Shown here piece by piece: positions 31,034 to 42,480 of a stretch of 64,000 bases of DNA (its first letter is position 1; every line of letters starts with the position of its first letter). The position numbers were made by a program, and so were the translations under genes. The notes below the pieces were generated by a model. That model searched no databases and was not told the origin of the DNA. It worked only from the letters and a program-made list of their open reading frames with translations. Where the stretch lies: assembly GCA_036873135.1 (NCBI GenBank), contig JAPTYO010000017.1, forward strand, positions 6,386,001 through 6,450,000, given 5' to 3'. This DNA comes from Clarkia xantiana subsp. parviflora (lineage: Eukaryota; Streptophyta; Magnoliopsida; Myrtales; Onagraceae).

Positions 31034-34000
31034 TCAAATATCTTGGCGGCTGACGGGCAATGTTGTTCGCGACATAGCTTCCCAGAGCTCCATGCGCAAT
31101 AAATCTTCAATCTCCATCCTCAAAGTCAAACAACCATTGGTATTGTGCCCCCAAATTTGGTGATATCGGCACCAATCTTCAATATCCCTGCCTAAGAAGG
31201 CGGTTTCCGGCTCAAGTGGTCTTGGAAGCTTGTTTTCCAGAAGCTTGACGTATATCTCTTTCACCTCCGTGTTTAAGGGAGTAAAGATGTTAGCATAATC
31301 CATGCTTGAGCCTTCTGGTTTCTTTGAAGTTTGAGCTTCCATTCCTACGTTGAGAGGTGTGTCCCATCTCAATTCACGCTCACAAGAGACCGCAGTTTCC
31401 ATCTTGTCTTTTAGGCACACCATCGTCTTAGTTGTACGCCATCCAAATTCCCTTCCGAATAGCAAAAATGTTAGCGCGTTCATGTTCAGGAAAAATGCGT
31501 TGATGGCGTCCTTCTTGATTGTTCTCAGTGCAGATGCATTTTGAGCGAACCTCTGGAAGTAGGACATGCTGGATTATTCTTCTCCCTGTCTGACATCAAG
31601 CACACTCCGCTTAGGCGCACAAAGAATCCTGTCAAGTTCGGACCTTGGCGATAACTTTTCCTTTTTCCTTTTATCATCATCGTTCGAGGCGAACAGCTTT
31701 CTCTTTGCACCAACTCCTATCATGGCAATTGACACTTGTTTCATTTTTCTCAGGGCATTGACATAGCACTTCCGTGCGGCTATCTGATCACCTAGAACTT
31801 CCCCAATCCCGTGAGGAGTTAGGAACTTCATTTTCTGATGAGCTGTAGATGGCACAATGTCATGTGGGTTGATCGTTGTTCTCCCTAGGATGCCGTTATA
31901 TGCCCCCAGGTTGTCTACCACCACAAATGTGACGTCTATATGCAATGTCTTCCACCCGTCAACAAGGATAACTGGAAGTGTAATCATGCCCAATTGGTTG
32001 GTTGCCGCTCCTGCGAAACAAACCAACGGAAACGTGCTCGGTGAGAGACCGGCTTCCGTTTTTCCCATCTTCTTGAGAACTTCTATATGCACTAAATCCG
32101 CAGCACTCCCACCATCAACTAGAATCCTTTGCACGTCGAATCCATTGATGTCCATTATTATGACCAAAGCATCATCATGGGGATACACTATGTGTTTCTT
32201 GTCGGCGTTTGAGAACGGGATGATTATGTCTTCCTTCTCTGGTTGTCGCCTCTTCCCGTACTTGGGCAGAACTTGCAGCTGCGAGGCATAGACGTCCCGA
32301 GCATTAGAAACGCTACCTCCTGCCGCTGGCCCACCGAGGATTACGTTGATGACACCACGCTTTGGCGGTGGAGGGTTCTCATTCATCTTCTCCTTTCCCT
32401 TGTTTCCCTTTCCAGGTTGCTCTGCATGGTTCTTCTTTTTTCGTTTGTCGCCTTGGTCGACATATTGCTTGATCTCTCCTTTAAGGATGAAGTTGTTTAT
32501 ACGAAATCGCAAGCTGACACAGCTGTTTGTTTCATGGCCGTAGACTTCATGGTTTTCACACCATTTATCTCCCTGCTTTCCCAGTGGCCCCTTTCGGAAG
32601 TTTGCTGGCTCCCTCCACATATTATCCTCCTTCATCTTCTTCAGTATTACGGAAAGTGGTGCATTCAAAGGAACGCATTCTGCCAGGTTCACTTCTTTTG
32701 GTCTTTGGAATTCAGGTTGATATGGCCTCTTATGGGGCTGGAATTGTTTCGCTTGCTGCGGGCCTTGTTGGGGTTTTGCTTGCTTCTCCTTGGCGCGAGC
32801 TGTACTAACTTTCGCCTTATGTTGTTCTCTGAATCTGTCCAGATCCACGAATTCTCTTACCCTTGCCACCAATTCTTCAAGTGTCTCAGCTGGGCGCTTT
32901 GACATCTTTTCAGCCAGGGCATATCCTCTTCGGCCTAAATTTGCAATGAAGGCGCGCACGATTTCTCCTTCGGTGATGTTTCCTTAAATGTCTGAGATGT
33001 TTTGATTGAAGCGGATGTAATAATCTGCTAACGACTCGTCGTTTTGCTGTGTCACTTCATTCAGCGCATTTGGCCCTTTAAGGAGTGTGCGCTCTCCCAT
33101 GTATCTTTGAATAAATTTTTCCTTTAGATATGCCCATGACGTAACGCTTCCACATGGTAGCGAGAAGAACCAATGTGCGGCAGTTCCAACGAGAGTATTA
33201 GCAAATGTCATTGCAACATGATGCGGGTTGTCCGTTCGTCCCAGCAGAGAAGCTTCATGTTGTTGCACATGCTTGATTGGATCTCCTTTTCCTCTATATT
33301 TATCTCCACTGATTATGTACAGGGAATCTGGAACGTGACTGTGCACTAGTTCATCAGAGAATGGATGTGATGCATTCTCTTCCAGGGCATGCATTCACTT
33401 CATCTTCGATTGCTTCATTTTTCTCTCAATCATTACTTCTAAGGCCTTAGCCGTGAGTCCCGTGATTGGGATGTCATTGTCGTACACGGGCTTGCTCCAC
33501 CCATCGTTGCATGTGTCAGCATGGCTTGTTGTTTTAAAGTTATCCTCCTTGTGTGGGCGTTGTGAATTGCTCACAGGAGGTTGCTTCCACCTCACTCCTT
33601 GTTGTTGCTTCATGCCAACGCTTGGGGTGCATGAACGTGCTGGCTCCTGCCTAGCCTGTCGATAGGCATCTTCAAAGTCTCCTACTCCCTCTGGGTGTTG
33701 TGGCTTTTGCTGGTTGGCATCATGTGACGCCTACCTGGCTGGTGCAGCTTGTTCATTAGCATGTGGGGGTGGTGGCGGAGGTGCAGCATATCCTTGACTC
33801 CTTAAGATCTCCCTGAGAGCAAGAAGTTCTTCAAGGGCCGCCATCATTGCCGGTGTGACTGTAGGCATGTTGGTTGCATTCCTTGGCTGTTGTTGTGCTT
33901 CCTCAGCTGGCATTCCCGATGGGAATTCCTGATTCATCCACGTCCTTTGCTCTTGCGGAGGCGCATTGTTTTGATCTTCCGGCTCGTACTGTGCAGGGGG

Positions 34001-34122
34001 ACATTTGTGGACGGAATGGACGAAGCCGTAGATTCTGCGTTCGGGATATGAGAAGGTCCTGGTTGACTTCTCGTTGGTTTCATCCTGCTTACAACCGCCT
34101 TCTTTGGTCGTCTTCCTGTCAT
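31034..34122 (-). pseudogene. TE-A Gag-protease-Gag' polyprotein
   Basis: The minus-strand frame from about 33900 down to 31034 is continuous except for in-frame stops near 33730, 33394, 32983 and 31573. The likely ATG at 34122 (MTGRRPKK) is in another frame, so an early shift is assumed. A Gag domain is seen (KYRGKGDPIKHVQQHE…WFFSLPCG…NDESLADYYIRF), then a finger-like CENHEVYGHETNSC and an aspartic protease (RILVDGGSAADL). As in TE-B, a second Gag-like segment follows the protease (SYFQRFAQNAS…FLGRDIEDWCRYHQIWGHNTNGC) and the frame ends without RT. Sequence similarity to TE-B is clear but distant, and the LTRs are unrelated. Confidence 0.75.
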
Positions 34123-34157
34123 GGCTTTCAGCACGGCTTTTTGTTCGAATCACTTCA

Positions 34158-34167
34158 GACGGCGCCA
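34158..34167 (-). other. TE-A primer-binding site
   Basis: On the minus strand this reads tggcgccgtc, then tgaagtg. It lies two bases from the 5' LTR. Only the ten-base core is shared with the other elements. Confidence 0.7.
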
Positions 34168-34169
34168 AA

Positions 34170-34836
34170 TGTTATGTTCGCTTCCACCTGGGCAGCTTCG
34201 GGCTTCCTTTTTCATGAACGGGCACGAGATGTGTATAAGGACGCGAACGCCGCGATCCTTAAAACACAATCACCGAGCTAATCTTCCAATCCTCGATCTC
34301 GAACTCTTGACCTTCGGGTCCTGCACGAGGGGCAGTAACCAGCGTGGGAGGGGGGAATGCTGGTTGGACCCACTCCGACGCTCAAGTTAGAACTTCTAGA
34401 GAGAGAAAGCCTTAGAGAGAAGCCAGAGCATTCCAAGTCCAAAAATGAGGGAGTTGTTTTGAATGGGAGATCTAGGCCCCTATTTATAGGGAACCTAAGG
34501 ATCATGCCCAGTTTTGAACTACTTGATGACGGTATGTAGGAAGACGTATACTGTCATCAAGATGGACTATGCATGCACCGACATCCCGCACTTGGCAAAA
34601 ATAATCGGGGTGAGTGTACGAAGAAAAAACGGTAATCCGGACCTACCCGGATTGCTAAAAGAAATCCGGACCTCTGGATCGCCTTAGGGCAATCCGGAAG
34701 TCCTTCGGCCCGGGAATTGCGCGTATCCTGGACCGTTTTAGACTTGGGTGTCCGCAAAAGGGTTTTTTACGGGTTTTGGGATATTTTACGTGGCCCGAAA
34801 TGTAAATACGAACCCGAATTGGACAGATATCTAACA
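34170..34836 (-). repeat. TE-A 5' LTR
   Basis: A 667-bp LTR bounded by tgtta…taaca. It adjoins the PBS on the left and copia-1 LTR sequence on the right. On the minus strand a TATA-like cctataaatagg lies near 34493-34482. Its partner LTR lies left of the window, so the right boundary rests on the terminal inverted repeat and on the copia-1 alignment. Confidence 0.75.
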
Positions 34837-35137
34837 ATATCCAAGCATGGTGTATGCACGGCATGAGCATGATGTCTGCACAGCAAGAGCATGATGCACG
34901 CACAAGTGGAGCATGGTGAATGCACGAGCTAAAGCATGGAGTATGCATGGTGCATGAGCAGCGCTAGGCTAGTGTTTGCATAGTAATATACATTGCTCAC
35001 CAGTTGTACAAAGTTAGTTAAAATTAGTTACTAGTTTCCCTTTACTACATATATTGTAACTAATACAAATTTGTATTTTGATTGATCAATGAATAATATT
35101 TACATTTGATTTAATCCAAACACTCTCAAATGCTCGA
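34837..35137 (+). repeat. copia-1 5' LTR, truncated by TE-A insertion
   Basis: It aligns with the 3' LTR from the ninth base (atatccaagcatgg) to the end (aaatgctcga). It contains repeated gcatg/tgcac motifs. The missing first bases (tgtagact) are explained by TE-A inserted at atatc. Confidence 0.8.
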
Positions 35138-35140
35138 AGA

Positions 35141-35152
35141 TGGTATCAGAGC
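35141..35152 (+). other. copia-1 primer-binding site
   Basis: The sequence tggtatcagagc is the standard copia PBS, complementary to the 3' end of initiator methionine tRNA. It lies 3-4 bases after the LTR. Confidence 0.9.
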
Positions 35153-35357
35153 GAATCTTCGCTTCTTGATTGATTCTGTGATTCATCGATAGATTTTGTG
35201 ATTCATTGTTTGAATTTTGTTCTTCAATTAATCGAACTTGCTTTATTTCATTGTTAATTTCAAGAATTTGAGCTCAACTTCCTGTTATCGAAGTTGCGCT
35301 GCTTCTTATTGATTTTCATATCAAGATCGTCTTTCTGCTGCAAATTAGCGATTCTTG

Positions 35358-38300
35358 ATGGCGAATGAAACTTCAATGGATGATCCTTTCTACATTCATC
35401 CTGTCGATACAACAGGACATATGTTGATTCCTTTTCAGCTGCAAGGATGAACAAATTATCACGCCTTGAGTACTTACATTGAGGAAAGGCTGCTCGTCAA
35501 GAACAAGATATGCTTCATCGATGGAACGTGTACTCGTCAATCAGTTCCAGCAACTCAGAGAGTCAAATGGGATAGAGCGAATTCCATAGTAAAGGCTTGG
35601 CTAAGGAACACAGTGACAAAAGAGTTAGTAACTGGTTTATTCTATAATCCTACAGCTCAATCTATATGGAATGACATTCGTGAGATGTTCGATAAAGTTG
35701 ATGGCATACGGATCTTTCATCAAACTAGAGAAATCTATCAAACTTCTCAAGGTAATCTCTCAAATACTAAGTATTTTGCCAAATTGAAGCAACTATGGGA
35801 TGCCTTAGGTTCTATAGATGACATGATTTCGAAATGTGCTGCTGATATACCCATTGTTAATGCAAGTAAAGAGAAGCAGAAGCTTAGGGATTTTTTGTTG
35901 GGACTCAATGAAAGTTATGCCAATATTCGTAGTAATTTTCTTATGAAACAGCTTTGCCATCTCTGAGTGTTGCATTTTCTATATTGCTGCAAGATGAAAG
36001 CCAAGGGACTTTGTCTAATTCTTTTGTTGATAGTCTCATTGAAAATAGTGCTGCCTTATATTCAGTTCAAATGGACCATATTCATCTAGATCCAGCAATT
36101 CTAATGGAGGTTTCTCTTTACGTCCAAGTTACAACAAGTTTGACACTCTCAACAGTTACAAAGGGAGAATTGACAAAACTGGATGGTTGTGTTCATATTG
36201 TGGCAAAAGAGGTCATAAAGTTGACACTTGCTGGGTTAATAATGGATTACCTGAGAGTATAAAGAGAAAAAGGGCAGTTGCAAATTGATTTTTAGAAGAA
36301 GAATATATCTCAAATCAAGTTGAGCATGCTGTTGCAGCAGAAAAGAGGATTTTCCATTGGACTTCTGACAAAAGAGTTCTTCATACTAGTTCAGAAAGGA
36401 GAATTCTTCATGTAGCAGCTGACACTGAACCTATCTCTGATCCCCTGCATTTTCATGATGAAAACTCTGATGTTTATGTGAACATGGCAGGTAAATTGTC
36501 TACATCGTTCCATAGGATGGATAGTTGACTCTGGTGCAATAATCACATTACACATCAGAGTAAATGGCTTCATAATCTTAGATCTAATGATTCATCATTT
36601 CAGTTTGTGTATTTACCAAATGGTCATAAGGGCAAAGTGACTCATCTTGGTTCATACTCATTTAATACTGGGCACACTTTAACTGATGTCTTGCTAGTTC
36701 CTGATTTCAAATACAACTTGATCTCAGTTTCTAAGCTACCTAACTAATTGAATTGTAAGGTCACATTCACAGCTAATGATGTTTCTCTTCAGGACCTCAC
36801 CACTGGGGAGATTATGAGGATTGGTGAGAGACATAAGGGTCTTTATGTTCTAAAGGATACTTTAGCCATTGCAGATTCAAGTTTGATTGCTGCTGCATCA
36901 GTTCCTTCAAATAAAGTGGATCCATGGACTTTGCATAAGCGTTTGGGACACATATCTGTTACTCAGTTAGCTCATTTAAAGAATTTGTATTCAGAAAAGT
37001 CTATTGAGTGTATTAGACAATGTGCTATTGTTCTTTGTCTAAGCAAACTAGAGTTCATTTCCCTATCAGTGCTTCTCATGCTGCCAATTCCTTTGATTTA
37101 GTCCATTTTGATCTATGGGGACCATATAAGACTTCAACAATCAGGGGTTATCAGTATTTCCTGACTGTGGTGGATGATTATTCAAGATGCACTTGGGTTT
37201 TTCTAATGAGAAGTAAGAGTGGAACTTTTCTCAATATCAGAAACTTTCTACAAATGATCAAGACTCCGTTTGGCTCTTTGGTCAAGGTTATTAGACGTGA
37301 TAATGGAAGTGAATTCATCAATTTTTCTTGTAAAGATCTCTTTCAACAGTTGGGCGTTCTTCATTAGACAAGTTGTGTTTTCACACCTCAGCAAAATGGA
37401 AGAGTGGAGCGCAAGCTTAGGCATCTCTTGAATGTTGCTCGAGCCATTCGTTTTCAATGTTCCTTGCCAATTAAGTATTGGGGATATTGTAGATTAACAG
37501 CTTATTATCTGATAAATCTACTACCCTCTTCATTGTTAAACTTCAAGTCTCCTCTTGTTATTCTACGTGGTAAATCACCATCCTTAAGTCATCTAAGGAT
37601 AATTGGGTGCCTTTGCTTCACCACCAAACTTCACAACTCTGATAAATTCAGTCCTCGTTCTGAACCTGCTGTTCTAATGGGTTATTCTTTTTCTCAGAAG
37701 GGCTATCTGGCTTTGAGTTTGTCAACTTCTCGATTCCAGGTGACTAAAGATGTGATTTTCTATGAGGACAAGTTTCCTTTTGCCATGACTAAAGATGAGT
37801 TAAAGGTTTTAATTCCTTCTCTTGAAGCTCATGAGCACATTTCTCAGCGGGTCAGTAATCCAATTCTTTATGAAGATGTTTCTTCTCCTTCAGTGGTTAT
37901 TGATCAAAGTGTTCCACTGAGAAGAAGCTCCAGAATTCCCCAACCTTCTTCAAGATGAAGGGACTACAAATTTCCTTCTACCACTGGTGCAAGGATCCAA
38001 TCTAATGTTGCTTTTGAGATTCAACATAACATATCTTACACTCATCTTTCCCCAAATTTTCAGTGCTATTTGGCCTCTACTGATAAGGTCAAGGAACCTA
38101 GGACTTATAGTCAAGCTGTGAAGGATCCTAGGTGGTTTCTAGCTATGCAAGATGAAATAAAAGCCTTACAAGACAACAAAACCTGGATATTGGTTGATAT
38201 GCCACCAGGTAAGTCGTCTATTGGCTGCAAATGGGTCTACAGGACTAAGTACAAGTCTGATGGCACTATAGAAAGTCTAAGGCTTCTTTAGTTTCTAAAA

Positions 38301-38938
38301 GCTTCACTCAAGTGGAAGATACTGATTTCACTGAAACTTTCTCACCTGTGGTCAAGATGATCACCGTCAGGTCTCTTTTAGCTATAGCAGCTGCTTACTC
38401 TTGGGAACATTTTCATATGGATGTTAATAATGCCTTTTTGTAAGGAAATGTCAATGAGGAAGTGTGCATGGATGTACCTCAGGGTTTCAAATCAGATGAG
38501 CAGAGTGGTGCCAACAAACGTGTCTGCAAGTTAATCAAGTCTCTTTATGGTTTAAAGCAAGCATCTCGTCAATGGAATATTACTCAAACATTGATTCAGA
38601 ATGGATATACTCAAAGATTATCTGATCATTCTCTTTTGAATAAATTGGGATTACAAGGGACTTCTCATGTTCCTATTTACAGATAGTGAATATGCAATGA
38701 AGATAGCTAAAAACATTGTGTTCCATGAGCATACAAAACACATAGGAGTGGACTGCCACTTCACAAGGCTACATATTGAATCTGGTGCTGTTATTGCTCT
38801 AAATATACCTTCCAAAGATCAGCTTGCTGACCTTTTGAACAAAGCTTTGGTCAAAAATCAGCATATTGCTTTACTTCGACATTACGGTAATAAAGATGTA
38901 TTTAGGGAAGAAGAAAAAGGAAAAGGTGGGGGCATGTA
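35358..38938 (+). pseudogene. copia-1 gag-pol remnant
   Basis: The start is the ATG at 35358. Gag (to about 36290) contains a UBN2-type domain (WNDIREMF…KLKQLWDAL) and a CCHC knuckle CSYCGKRGHKVDTC. Protease shows DSGA near 36530. The integrase zinc region is near 36940-37060, and the core is seen as DLVHFDLWGPY, VVDDYSRCTW, RRDNGSEF, TPQQNGRVERK. RT starts with WFLAMQDEIKAL…CKWVYRTKY and continues through ETFSPVVKMITVRSLLAIAA, but jumps at about 38640 straight to the end of RNase H (HEHTKHIGVDCHF…LADLLNKAL). The YVDD core is therefore missing. Several stops and shifts, for example at 35448, 37366 and 38443, confirm decay. Confidence 0.8.
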
Positions 38939-39246
38939 GACTATATCCAAGCATGGTGTATGCACGGCGTGAGCAAGGTGTCTGCACAGCAAGAGTATGA
39001 TGCACGCACAAGTGGAGCATGGTGAATGCAAGAGCTGGAGCATGATGGAGTATACATGGTGCATGAGTAGTTCTAGGCTAGTGTTTGCATAGTATTATAC
39101 ATTGCTCACCGGTTGTACAAAGTTAGTTAAAGTTATTTACTAATTTCCCTTTACTATATATATTGTAACTAATACATATTTGTATTTTGATTGATCAATG
39201 AAAAAGATTTACATTTGATTCAATCCAAACACTCTCAAATGCTCGA
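38935..39246 (+). repeat. copia-1 3' LTR
   Basis: A 312-bp LTR starting tgtagactatatcc after the purine tract ggaaaaggtgggggca and ending about atgctcga. Because the left end of the element is displaced by TE-A, the target duplication cannot be checked in this window. Confidence 0.82.
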
Positions 39247-39529
39247 ATAGTTTAAGAGGGACACGTAGGTTGGACAGGTTACACGAGTCAACCCATATTT
39301 TCGAAAGGCGCTGTTAGGATATTGTGAAAACTCATGGGTCGAGTCCCCGTGGGGTAGACGCCCTAGCTAACAGCAGAACCGCAAACCAGTGACTTATCGT
39401 GTCTTTTTTCGTGGCTGCGGAAACGACGTAATAAATAAATTTGGAAGTGTTCCACAAAAGTACGTCTCATTACTAACCAAGCTTCACCTCTCAATACACT
39501 TTTGGCCAACACCCCAAAAAACAAAATCA
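39247..39529. other. Host sequence between copia-1 and MULE-1
   Basis: About 280 bases that probably belong to the original host locus. I see no gene. A tRNA T-arm-like gggtcgagtcccc occurs at about 39336, but no tRNA can be folded around it. Confidence 0.4.
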
Positions 39530-39538
39530 TTAAAACAA

Positions 39539-40359
39539 GGGTTAATAACCAAGCTGCTGAATTTTGACCCATGCTAACCGGAGAGGTCTGAATTTTCAAG
39601 GTCTGGATTTTCAACTTTGTTGATATAAGAGGTCTCCGTTAATTTTTTCCGTTAAAACTGACGGAATATGGTCACATGCTTGGCTTCTGACCGGAAATAA
39701 ACTTAAATCCCGAAAATGCCTTCCGACCAAAGTGTGCCCCTCACATGCTTAACCTGAAAAGACGAAAATGCCCCTTAAAGCAAAAAAAAAACATACTTCT
39801 TCGCCGGAAAACACCGATGATGACCGCCAAGGCCGCCCAAAGCTCTGATCGGAGCCGCACAGCTCCAGATCTGGGTCCAATCGGGGCCGAAGGCTCTAAT
39901 CGGAGCCGTCCGGGCCCGATTGGTGATCGCCGGTGTGTTTGGATGGAGGTGGCGATTGCCGGAGCCGGGGTGGCATTGTCGGAGCCGTGGTGGCCGGAGC
40001 CAGGGTGGCAGTGGCCAGAGCCGTGGTGGCCGGAGCCGGGGTGGCAGTGGCCGGAGCCAGGGTGGCAGTGGCCAGAGCCGTGGTGGCCGTGGCAGTGGTC
40101 GGAGCCATGGTGGTCTTAATTTGACTTCAGGAGTAATTTTGTCATTTCACATTTTTTCAAATAAGGTATTAAATAAAAAAAAGTATTAAAATGGGTAAAA
40201 GTGTCATTTCACACAATTCTGTTAAATTTAACAAAAAATGGACGGAAAACCAAAGTTTAACAAAGTTGAAAATTCAGAACTTCCAAATTAACTTTTGAAA
40301 ATTCAGATAACTCCGGTTAACATGTGTCAAAATTCAAATCTTTCATAGGTTATTAACCC
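39539..40359. mobile_element. MULE-1: Mutator-like non-autonomous element with GC-rich cargo
   Basis: An 821-bp element bounded by gggttaataacc and its exact complement ggttattaaccc. It is flanked by a perfect 9-bp duplication ttaaaacaa (39530-39538 and 40360-40368), which is the Mutator superfamily signature. The terminal inverted repeats extend with mismatches for roughly 120 bp. No transposase is encoded. The AT-rich arms enclose a GC-rich centre (about 39800-40115) with a Trp/Pro/Glu or Gly/Arg-rich minisatellite, depending on the frame. Confidence 0.85.
39950..40115 (+). repeat. Minisatellite inside MULE-1
   Basis: About eight units of 18-24 bp with core ggccggagccggggtggcag. Every frame is open because the unit length is a multiple of three, so the open frames are not evidence of a gene. 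Confidence 0.75.
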
Positions 40360-40368
40360 TTAAAACAA

Positions 40369-41209
40369 AGTCGACAGCGAATGCCATAACTACAAGTGCG
40401 TGTCCTTATCTACCAGTGGAATGAATTAATTGAATGATAATACTCATTAAGTACGTATGTATCTCGAATTCTCTTCACCCAAGCGTTTTAGTTACTACTA
40501 GGTAAGTTGTCGAGTGTCGAATCGTACTACTTTTTGTGACTGTACGTACTATAAACTTATCATTTTACACTTATCAAACATGGACACGTACATAACATAT
40601 AGGTTTTCATAGTGTATGTGTTGTGTTATCATAATGACATAAGTAAGGTAGTTGTATGCATAGAAACGCAATTTTTAAGAAAATATATTAAAATAATAGA
40701 TTTAGTTATATAATAGCTATCATTTTCATATATTGGATTGTACTCCATAAATCCTTATATAGAAATGAGAAATTCCAAATTAAATAGCTATTTAAAAAAA
40801 AAAAAAAAACAAACTTGTTCAGAAAACTACTCCTAAATCAGATTAATCAACCCAAAATGTTTCGTCATATTGTGATAAAACACAGACTACTGTACCACCA
40901 GCTACCAATGCTGCGACAACGATTACACTAGCCGAGCAGCCCGTCCAATATATATATATATATATATTTCGTGGTCTCGAATCAAAGTGATTGAACCATG
41001 ACGCTTTTTTATCTTACTATATCTTATAAAATTGTAATTGAGTGTCTATTAATTGCATCACCGTAATATATGGTGTAAATCCACGTAATGTCGGTCTGTT
41101 ATGGTCGGAAGAGGTGATTTGATTCCACGAGGAGAGCTCCTTTAAGTTTAATTTATCATCATCACATACATGTTGAGCTGATCGAGCTCCTATGTTATCC
41201 AACAATATA
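40369..41209. other. 5' flank of the lectin receptor kinase pseudogene
   Basis: AT-rich host sequence with an A-run near 40794 and a (TA)n tract at about 40950-40968. It probably includes the former promoter. I cannot identify a defined TATA box or start site. Confidence 0.4.
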
Positions 41210-42480
41210 ATGGCTTCCTCTCCTTTGCTCTTTAACTACAATTGTCTATGTTGCTGAGTTTCTTGCTAATCTACATGTACCTACCTGCCAGTTCAAGCTG
41301 CAAAGCTGCATTACCTACCTTCAAGGCCCTATCATCAACGTCACCAAGCAACTATACTTCCCAGATTTCAGTACCATAGCAAACCCTAGCTCCATGATAT
41401 CAATCAAACTTTTCGGACAAATTCTCGAAAGCGGTCCGAGATCCCAAATGAGTCCAATGGTCCCATCCTCCTTGATCCCAGGCAGCACAAACACTCCAGC
41501 TTCCTTCGAAACCACCTTCTCCTTCCAGTTCATAAACAAAATCCTAAGACGACGGTGGCAGCGGCCTCACCTTCATCATCGTCCCTGACGAGTTCACCAT
41601 AGGTCGGTCCGGTCCGTGGCTTGGAATGATGAACGATGCTTGCGAGGAAGACTACAAGGCCGTGGCCGTGGACTTCGACACCTGCCACAACCCCGAATTT
41701 GGAGACTTGAACGACAACCATGTCGGGATTAACTTGGGGACCATCGTGTCTTCTAAAACCATCAATGCATCAGATGTCCGGGTTTTCCTTAAAGATGGTT
41801 CCATCCACCGAGCTTGGATTCGGTACGACGGTTCAAGGCGGTGGCTCGACATCCATCTCAGTTCGGTTCCCTTCAAACCCTATCTTCTCCGAATCCCTCG
41901 ACCTCTCCCCGGCCTTTCTTGAAAGAGAGTACATGTTCGTCGGGTTCTCGGCTTCGACAGGGAACATGACACAGATCCACAGTGTCCTGTCGTGGAACTT
42001 CACATCCTCGAGCCAAGCTTCCCTTCGATTCCCGTCTACGGAAACATCTCAAACCAAGATCTCAGTCGAGAACAACAAAGATCCGAGCCGAACCACCAAA
42101 ACAAAACCCGCGAGCATGTTCATGATCAGCTTCGTCGCCGTGGTTGTTTTGTGCCTTATTGTTCTTGCTAGTTTATACTATAGCAGCATGCGCAAGGGAC
42201 GAAACTCCGAAGCAATGATTTTCGAGGGCACGGTGTACAGGCCGAGGCGTCCAAATAAGCCGCGGCGGTTCACTATATCCGAGATATCATCCGCCACGGC
42301 GAGTTTCGGAGAGTAGGAGGCTTTGGGGAGTGATCACCGAGGAACTCTTTATAGAGGAAAGCTCTCGAATGGGTCCATGGTAGCCGTGAACGGTTCTCAG
42401 ATCGGTTTCTCAACTCCAACGGAGTGGACCAATGCAGGATGCTGAAAGAGATCGTTGCAATGAGTCGTGTTCGTCATCCG
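41210..42480 (+). pseudogene. L-type lectin receptor-like kinase, 5' part (lectin, membrane segment, kinase start)
   Basis: The ATG at 41210 opens a signal-peptide-like stretch that is soon frameshifted. The legume-lectin domain is clear: YFPDFSTIANPSS near 41345, TFSFQF, LTFIIVPDEF, then VAVDFDTCHNPEFGDLN and HVGINLG, typical of the metal-binding region. A shift near 41850 leads to FVGFSASTG…HSVLSWNF. One membrane segment (MFMISFVAVVVLCLIVLASL) begins near 42117. The kinase starts at RRFTISEISSAT, where a TAG (42315) follows, and the VAVK region has lost one base, so its lysine codon is gone. The gene stops at …MSRVRHP, where TE-F is inserted. Such receptors sit in the plasma membrane with the lectin outside. 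This copy cannot make a working protein. Confidence 0.88.
42476..42480. repeat. TE-F target-site duplication, left copy
   Basis: The bases atccg end the left half of the kinase gene. They are repeated at 53972-53976 at the start of the right half. Confidence 0.9.

Larger units (their letters stand above)
1..34836 (-). mobile_element. TE-A: outer Ty3/gypsy element, non-autonomous, left end outside the window
   Basis: This minus-strand LTR retrotransposon is split by three younger insertions into 1-1056, 11253-11348, 19950-20234 and 30565-34836. From right to left it shows a 5' LTR (34170-34836), a primer-binding site, a gag-protease-gag' frame, a tandem array and the 3' exons of a plus-strand antisense gene. 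Its 3' LTR lies beyond base 1. I see no reverse transcriptase, RNase H or integrase in any TE-A segment. Continuity is inferred from the exact target duplications of the three nested elements. The sequence just right of the 5' LTR is the inside of the copia-1 LTR, so TE-A probably landed there. A deletion of a pol region cannot be fully excluded, but the same design recurs in TE-B. Confidence 0.75.
34837..39246 (+). mobile_element. copia-1: Ty1/copia element, 5' LTR split by TE-A
   Basis: A plus-strand copia element with a 5' LTR remnant (34837-35137), PBS tggtatcagagc (35141), a decayed gag-pol, a polypurine tract (38920-38934) and a 3' LTR (38935-39246). The first 8 bases of the LTR, and probably a second copy of the duplicated atatc, are expected left of the window, on the far side of TE-A. 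Pol has lost the RT core and most of RNase H. Confidence 0.85.

Noticed and set aside
39325..39355. tRNA or SINE-like T-arm (gggtcgagtcccc)
   Set aside because: No A box, acceptor stem or anticodon arm can be placed at proper spacing, and there is no poly-A or duplicated flank.
39745..40119. Trp/Pro/Glu-rich protein within MULE-1
   Set aside because: Frames on both strands are open because of a minisatellite whose unit is a multiple of three; no domain is present.
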